Source of the DNA: Bacteroides sp.
GTDB lineage: Bacteria > Bacteroidota > Bacteroidia > Bacteroidales > Muribaculaceae
Assembly: GCA_014801945.1 (NCBI GenBank)
Contig: JAAVDF010000029.1
Coordinates: forward strand, 1-38,209
Length of the DNA: 38,209 nucleotides
Reading direction: 5' to 3'
The notes beneath the pieces are model-generated. The model worked only from the letters and a program-made list of their open reading frames with translations, did not search any database and was not told the origin of the DNA. The position numbers and the translations under genes are program-made. Positions 34,178 through 38,209 of this stretch are shown here, one piece after another; position 1 is the stretch's first letter; every line of letters starts with the position of its first letter.

Positions 34178-35269
34178 ATGGAACATATAGAAAATGATGA
34201 CCAGTTCGGCGGCCTGACCGTCAATCAGGGTGTGGCCCAGCCTCCGGTGGTGAATCCTTATCTGCGCGCGCGCCGCCGGCGTGTGCTCCCCTCTGCCGGT
34301 GAACTCGTCGAGGGAATACTGAAAGGCGACATAACCACACTCGCCCGTGCGGTCACGCTCGTCGAGAGTCTATCGCCCGATCATCAGGCCATAGCACAGG
34401 AAGTAATCGAAAAGTGTCTCCCACATTCCGGCAAGTCGCGCCGCATAGGCATCACCGGTGTGCCCGGAGCAGGAAAGAGCACTTCGATCGACGTGTTCGG
34501 TCTCCATGTGCTCCGCCGTGGAGGCAAACTGGCGGTACTCGCCATTGACCCGTCGAGCGAACGTACCAAGGGCAGTATCCTCGGCGATAAGACCCGTATG
34601 GAAAAACTCTCAGTACACCCCGATGCCTTCATCCGCCCCAGCCCCTCGGCAGGATCGCTCGGAGGCGTGGCCCGCAAGACACGTGAGACCATCGTGCTTT
34701 GTGAAGCGGCTGGTTTTAACAATATATTCGTAGAGACCGTCGGCGTGGGTCAAAGTGAGACAGCCGTCCATTCGATGGTAGATTTCTTCCTCCTTATTCA
34801 GCTTGCAGGTACAGGCGATGAGCTTCAGGGTATCAAACGCGGCATCATGGAGATGGCCGACGGTATCGTCATCAACAAAGCCGACGGCGATAACATCCAG
34901 CGTGCACAGCTGGCACAGACGCAGTTCCGCAGCGCGCTTCACCTCTTCCCCCCGACGGCTTCGGGCTGGAGTCCGGAAGTTCTCACCTATTCCGGTTACT
35001 TCGAGCTTGGCATTCCGGAAGTATGGGATATGATTGACCGCTATTTCGCTTTTGTCGATGCCAACGGATATTTCGAGCGTAAGCGTAGCGAACAGGCCCG
35101 TTACTGGATGTATGAGACTATAGACGAGCAGCTCCGTGCCAATTTCTACAACAATCCTGAGATCGAGCATATGCTTACCGAACGCGAAGCCCGCGTCCTC
35201 AGCAACCGTCAGTCATCCTTCACCGCCGCCCGCGATATCCTCGACCACTATTTCGGCAACAAGCTCTAA
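34178..35269 (+). CDS. meaB: Methylmalonyl-CoA mutase-associated GTPase MeaB
   Basis: MeaB is a G3E P-loop GTPase that loads and protects the B12 cofactor of methylmalonyl-CoA mutase, an enzyme of the succinate-propionate pathway common in Bacteroidales. The 363 residues show the P-loop GVPGAGKS (94-101), the switch/metal strand VLAIDPSSERTKGSILGDKT, SLGGVARKTRE, VETVGVGQSE (Walker B-like), and the guanine-binding motif NKAD (IVINKADGDN). The C-terminal arm (WMYETIDEQLRANFYNN) is the dimerisation helix. The mutase subunit genes are not in the window. The N-terminal 25 residues are less conserved, but the ATG at 34178 gives a usual length. A strong terminator follows 48 bases after the stop. 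Confidence 0.95.
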   Translation: MEHIENDDQFGGLTVNQGVAQPPVVNPYLRARRRRVLPSAGELVEGILKGDITTLARAVTLVESLSPDHQAIAQEVIEKCLPHSGKSRRIGITGVPGAGKSTSIDVFGLHVLRRGGKLAVLAIDPSSERTKGSILGDKTRMEKLSVHPDAFIRPSPSAGSLGGVARKTRETIVLCEAAGFNNIFVETVGVGQSETAVHSMVDFFLLIQLAGTGDELQGIKRGIMEMADGIVINKADGDNIQRAQLAQTQFRSALHLFPPTASGWSPEVLTYSGYFELGIPEVWDMIDRYFAFVDANGYFERKRSEQARYWMYETIDEQLRANFYNNPEIEHMLTEREARVLSNRQSSFTAARDILDHYFGNKL

Positions 35270-35317
35270 GTCTGGTTCCTTAAAACACTGATTTTCAAAT
35301 CGAATACATCAAGAGTT

Positions 35318-35357
35318 AAAGTAGGTTAAATATCATGATATTTAGCCTACTTTTTTT
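35318..35357 (+). terminator. Intrinsic terminator of meaB
   Basis: An 18-bp hairpin (35318-35335 with 35336-35353) built on the perfect palindrome TAAATATCATGATATTTA, with one G-U pair, is followed by a T-run (35351-35357). The A-run before it allows weak action on the minus strand too. Confidence 0.85.
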
Positions 35358-35412
35358 GCATGACCTTAATATTTTTCATAATATTACGCAAAATATTTAA
35401 AAACTCACGTTT

Positions 35413-35682
35413 ATGAAAAAGATTTGGTTTATACTTTCAGCCATTACCATTTTTGTTCTAACATCTTGTTCACAGCAGACCGAAACACCGATTGCATATG
35501 TTCTTACCGCAGACGAGCAGGCTAAGTATGATCTGATTTGCAAAAAAGTCATAGCTTCAGGCGGAAAAGTCAATGATAATGTTTCAGTTGAGAAAAAACG
35601 TGAGGTAATCGCCAAGGGAGTAGAATTCTGGGATGATTTCATCAATAATTATATTGGACAGGACTCTGTTGGACAACAATAA
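35413..35682 (+). CDS. Small hypothetical lipoprotein
   Basis: An 89-residue protein with a lipoprotein signal: MKKIWFILSAITIFVLTSC, with the LTSC lipobox and Cys19 as the acylated residue. The mature 70 residues are charged and mostly helical (TADEQAKYDLICKKVIASGG, KKREVIAKGVEFWDDFINNY); I do not recognise a family. Codon use is more A/T-rich than in meaB or ilvA. It sits alone between the meaB terminator and the convergent terminator at 35718-35785, with an A/T-rich upstream region but no clear promoter consensus. The signal peptide and good ATG make it a real gene despite its size. Confidence 0.7.
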   Translation: MKKIWFILSAITIFVLTSCSQQTETPIAYVLTADEQAKYDLICKKVIASGGKVNDNVSVEKKREVIAKGVEFWDDFINNYIGQDSVGQQ

Positions 35683-35717
35683 TAGTTTCCCTATACTCAG
35701 TCAGAGAAAATCTAACC

Positions 35718-35785
35718 AATAAAAAGTGACGGCATGAGGAAAAGATGAATCCGGATCATCTTTCTCCATACCGTCACTTTTTATT
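35718..35785. terminator. Bidirectional terminator between lipoprotein gene and SPOR gene
   Basis: AATAAAAAGTGACGG (35718-35732) pairs with 35771-35785, and a second imperfect stem (GGAAAAGATGA with TCATCTTTCTCC, around TCCGGA) closes the inside. A/T-runs at both ends give U-tracts on both strands, fitting the convergent genes. Confidence 0.9.
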
Positions 35786-35806
35786 AGATACATCGGTTCG
35801 AATATA

Positions 35807-36337
35807 TCACCGGGCCAGATGGGCCGGGCGGAGGATGAAGGGCAGAGGCTCACGAAGCACAATCGACTTATCGTCCTTGACTTTGCGGAAAGCCTCGGCA
35901 GCCTCCTCAGGAGTCTGACACGTAGCGGTGCATACATAGTAGAGCGGTTCGCGCGTATGGATAATGAAAGCATCTCCGTAGCCCGAAGCCTGAAGGCGCG
36001 CACGCATCTGACGGGCGTTGAACACCTGCTTGAACTGACCGACAACGACATTGTAGCGTTTGACCGTCTCGCGCGACGCACCCCCATCTTCCGTATAGCC
36101 TATATACTCTGTCCTCATGGGCAGGGAATCGTTGCCCGCTTTCAGTTCCGACATCTGGGCACTGTTGCGGATACGGGCATAGATGGTTGAATCAACACCC
36201 GACGATTCACGGCTTTTCGCCACGGCCACTTCGTAAGCCTCACGATAATTCTTTTCATTGGTCTTGCACCCAACTGCAAGCATTCCAAGGAGTGCAAGCA
36301 GCAGGGGCAGACTGCGCATGGTCGATATATTCTTCAT
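35807..36337 (-). CDS. SPOR-domain lipoprotein
   Basis: A 176-residue lipoprotein: signal peptide with lipobox LAVGC (Cys24), a short charged region (about 25-90), and a C-terminal SPOR domain (about 93-160: YNVVVGQFKQVFNARQMRAR, then SGYGDAFIIHTREPLYYVCT). SPOR domains bind denuded glycan strands of septal peptidoglycan, so the protein is probably recruited to division sites. It starts 29 bases after the ilvA stop on the same strand and likely shares its promoter. A second ATG at 36319 is possible, but the first gives the better basic N-terminus. Its stop is followed by a bidirectional terminator. Confidence 0.87.
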   Translation of the reverse strand: MKNISTMRSLPLLLALLGMLAVGCKTNEKNYREAYEVAVAKSRESSGVDSTIYARIRNSAQMSELKAGNDSLPMRTEYIGYTEDGGASRETVKRYNVVVGQFKQVFNARQMRARLQASGYGDAFIIHTREPLYYVCTATCQTPEEAAEAFRKVKDDKSIVLREPLPFILRPAHLAR

Positions 36338-36366
36338 AGTATGTAATCTTTTTTATTCTCGGATTC

Positions 36367-37575
36367 TTACTGGCCTACCACATGGTAACCGGCATCTTCA
36401 AGAGCCTTGCGGACAATGGCGATATGCTCGTTGTTGCGGGTCTCGACTTCAATACGGATCAGACAGCCGTTGATGGAAGTGAGATGCGAGTTGCGCTCAT
36501 GAGTGACGGAGATGATATTGGCACCGTTCTCTCCGAGCACGTGGCACACACCTGACAGCTGTCCGGGTTGATCGGTGAGGTCAAGCGTCAGCGTACAGTT
36601 GCGTCCGCTCTTCACAAGACCACGGGTGAGCACGCGGTTGAGGATGGTCACGTCAATATTACCGCCGGAAACCACACATACAGTCTTTTTGCCCTTGATG
36701 GGCACTTTGTCAAACATCGCCGCCGCAACCGACACAGCTCCCGCACCCTCGGCCACGAGCTTCTGCTGCTCGATCAGGGCAAGGATGGCTGCCGCTATCT
36801 CGTCCTCGCTGACGGTGACGATCTCATCGACATACTTCGAACAGAAATCAAAGGTGTTGACTCCCGGTTCTTTCACGGCAATACCGTCGGCAATCGTTGC
36901 TACCTTTTCCAATCGCGTCCGTTCTCTGTCCTTGATTGATCTGAACATCGAGGGTGCACCCTCGGCCTGTACACCATAGACCTTCACATCAGGTTTAAGC
37001 TGCTTGAGGGTGAAAGCTATGCCTGCGATAAGACCTCCGCCACCTATTGGGACAATGACGGCCTCGACATCGGGCATTTCCTCAAGGATTTCGAGGGCTA
37101 TCGTGCCCTGTCCGGCTATGACCTTCAGATCATCGAACGGATGGATGAAAGTATAGTTATGCTCCTTCTGAAGTTCGACGGCTTTCTGATAGGCATCGTC
37201 ATAGACACCGGGAACGAGACACACCTCCGCACCGAGTTTCTTCGTAGCCTCGATTTTCGAGATGGGCGCACCCGCCGGGAGACAGATGAGCGACTTTATG
37301 CCGTTGCGCGTAGCGGCGAGAGCCACACCCTGAGCATGATTACCTGCCGAACAGGCTATCACACCATGAGCCTTCTCCTCCGGAGTGAGCTGAGAGATTT
37401 TATAGTAAGCACCACGCAGTTTGAATGCGCCCGTATGCTGAAGATTCTCCGGCTTTATATAGACCTCGGCGTCGGTGTTGATCTTGGGGACGCCTATGAG
37501 GCGCGGATGACGCGCTACGTCGCGGAGCACCTGAGCCGCGCGATAGACTTCTGAAATTTCCAATGTCTCTGCCAT
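36367..37575 (-). CDS. ilvA: Threonine ammonia-lyase with C-terminal ACT domain
   Basis: This PLP enzyme converts threonine to 2-oxobutanoate and ammonia, the first step toward isoleucine. It has 402 residues. The PLP lysine is Lys52 in [15 protein letters not shown]; further motifs are [13 protein letters not shown], the phosphate-binding glycine loop [12 protein letters not shown], and [13 protein letters not shown] near the end of the catalytic domain. A single ACT-like domain (about 320-402, [20 protein letters not shown]) follows, as in the shorter IlvA/TdcB-like forms; E. coli IlvA has two such modules. I start at ATG 37575: a full promoter lies at 37643-37612, which excludes the ATG at 37614 and leaves 37596 as a less likely alternative. 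SPOR lipoprotein gene follows. Confidence 0.93.
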   Translation of the reverse strand: MAETLEISEVYRAAQVLRDVARHPRLIGVPKINTDAEVYIKPENLQHTGAFKLRGAYYKISQLTPEEKAHGVIACSAGNHAQGVALAATRNGIKSLICLPAGAPISKIEATKKLGAEVCLVPGVYDDAYQKAVELQKEHNYTFIHPFDDLKVIAGQGTIALEILEEMPDVEAVIVPIGGGGLIAGIAFTLKQLKPDVKVYGVQAEGAPSMFRSIKDRERTRLEKVATIADGIAVKEPGVNTFDFCSKYVDEIVTVSEDEIAAAILALIEQQKLVAEGAGAVSVAAAMFDKVPIKGKKTVCVVSGGNIDVTILNRVLTRGLVKSGRNCTLTLDLTDQPGQLSGVCHVLGENGANIISVTHERNSHLTSINGCLIRIEVETRNNEHIAIVRKALEDAGYHVVGQ

Positions 37576-37611
37576 ATCTGATCTTTGATTTTGCATTAAA
37601 TGGATCTGACG

Positions 37612-37643
37612 CAAAATTAAGCAATCCCCGCCTATTCACCAAA
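37612..37643 (-). promoter_or_regulatory. Promoter of ilvA
   Basis: On the minus strand TTTG (37643-37640), a 20-base spacer and TAATTTTG (37619-37612) fully match the Bacteroidota consensus. Transcription would start near 37606, about 30 bases before ATG 37575. Confidence 0.78.
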
Positions 37644-37927
37644 ATAAAATTCACTCCCTGAAGTCAATGTCTCAACACGAATTTTTATATCCTACTGAGA
37701 TAAGCGTTTCAAAAATTTCTAAGAGAATTACGGATATCAGATTTACGGCAGGAAATACTATGACTATGGTGCGAGGAATATTGATGGAGAGAAAGTAAGG
37801 GCATACGCGACTATCTGAAGCCCGGTTATAACCTTGTGATCTGCTTGGTCACATGGTGTCGTCCTTGCCAGTAGGAATGTAGGGAAATAGCTGAATTATA
37901 GGTCAAAACCCCGTCATCATCATCTCT
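37644..37927. other. Mostly non-coding region with decayed accessory DNA
   Basis: Between the ilvA promoter and the AbiEii-like gene there is no intact gene. It contains the RHS-like scrap at 37723-37818 and a GGTTATAACC palindrome (37824-37833). Base composition is mixed, as expected of decayed mobile or polymorphic-toxin DNA. Confidence 0.5.
37723..37818 (+). pseudogene. RHS-core-like fragment
   Basis: A 31-codon frame between TAA and TGA reads ENYGYQIYGRKYYDYGARNI and continues DGEKVRAYATI. The stretch KYYDYGARNID resembles the signature of the RHS-repeat associated core domain (DYGAR-x-YD), found just before the variable toxin tip of RHS/YD proteins. No start codon fits and the rest of the core is absent, so it is at most a scrap of a displaced RHS toxin tip or cassette. 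The match is short; chance cannot be excluded. Confidence 0.45.
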
Positions 37928-38209
37928 CTACAAGCCAAAATGCCTTCGAAGTTTTTCAATCCCTTCTTTATGCTTCTGCGGATTCTTCTTTTTCAGTGCA
38001 TGGATGTTTTGAAGTTTCCACCTCACCGAAGGGTATTTGCTCAGATCTCCCGCGCAGCATTTATACCAATCAGGAGTGCCCTTCTCGAATGAAATAAGGA
38101 AATCCCTGTCGGTTTCATCAAGACCTTGATTGACGACTTTAATCAGATTGTTCCTTGACACTTCATAATCCACATAGGAGAAGGGTTCATCAGTCATACC
38201 CTCAAACTG
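37928..38209 (-). CDS. C-terminal part of an AbiEii/AbiGii-type nucleotidyltransferase toxin
   Basis: The frame enters from the right edge (QFEG precedes the first Met at 38197) and ends at 37928. The visible residues, RDFLISFEKGTPDW then YPSVRWKLQNIHALKKKNPQ and KHKEGIEKLRRHFGL, match the usual ending of the AbiEii/AbiGii toxin family (a WKL(L/Q)N block followed by a basic helix). Members are nucleotidyltransferases that modify tRNA or nucleotides and act with an AbiEi-type antitoxin in abortive infection. The catalytic half and any antitoxin lie outside the window, so activity cannot be judged. If the Met at 38197 were the true start, it would be an 89-residue remnant. Confidence 0.6.
   Translation of the reverse strand, partial: QFEGMTDEPFSYVDYEVSRNNLIKVVNQGLDETDRDFLISFEKGTPDWYKCCAGDLSKYPSVRWKLQNIHALKKKNPQKHKEGIEKLRRHFGL

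Noticed and set aside
1-38209. CRISPR array, rRNA operon, intact insertion sequence or prophage
   Set aside because: I saw no regularly spaced long repeats, rRNA sequence, transposase, integrase or phage structural genes in the window.

Overview
This window looks like a chromosomal segment of a Bacteroidales bacterium, probably a Muribaculaceae-type gut commensal; the family-level placement is inference. Support comes from Bacteroidota-type promoters (TTTG, about 20 bases, then TAnnTTTG) before several genes, from phylum-typical families (DUF4294, DUF4105/Lnb-like, OstA-like, DUF4292, DUF3256, DUF1573), and from a SecA with an extra N-terminal insertion. Most of the window is core genome. Accessory genes or remnants sit at both ends and in one intergenic gap.

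Layout. 1-964: the tail of an ABC ATPase, then a HigB/HigA-like toxin-antitoxin pair with its own promoter. 1.1-6.2 kb (+): gpmI, L-serine dehydratase, nadB and a DUF4294 protein. 6.2-6.7 kb: a perfect 20-bp inverted repeat and, on the minus strand, a run of hairpins ending in an intrinsic terminator, probably a ~210-nt noncoding RNA. 6.7-9.0 kb (+): rsmA and mgtE, separated from secA by a shared bidirectional terminator. 9.1-21.0 kb (-): an envelope gene run read as surA-like chaperone, OstA/LptA-like protein, mutL, DUF4105 (Lnb-like) protein, a PafA-fold protein that seems to have lost its metal ligands, and secA. 21.35-26.0 kb (+): dut, TPR protein, DUF4292 lipoprotein and an EnvC-like degenerate LytM protein. 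26.0-28.5 kb (+): DbpA-type RNA helicase and DUF3256 protein. 28.7-29.3 kb (-): cytidylate-kinase-like protein. 29.5-35.7 kb (+): maeB with a long leader, two DUF1573 proteins, meaB and a small lipoprotein. 35.8-37.6 kb (-): ilvA followed by a SPOR lipoprotein. 37.7-38.2 kb: an RHS-core-like scrap and the C-terminal end of an AbiEii-like toxin.

How the genes fit together. The minus-strand run joins outer-membrane protein folding (SurA), LPS transport (OstA/LptA-like), lipoprotein maturation (Lnb-like) and export (SecA), with mutL embedded. The diverging dut cluster adds a lipoprotein and a septal amidase-activator type protein, so the region around 12-26 kb is an envelope-biogenesis neighbourhood on both strands. 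The most unusual points are the probable pseudo-phosphatase, the multi-hairpin RNA, the long structured leader of maeB, and two unannotated coding scraps. I saw no CRISPR array, rRNA, tRNA, intact insertion sequence or prophage.
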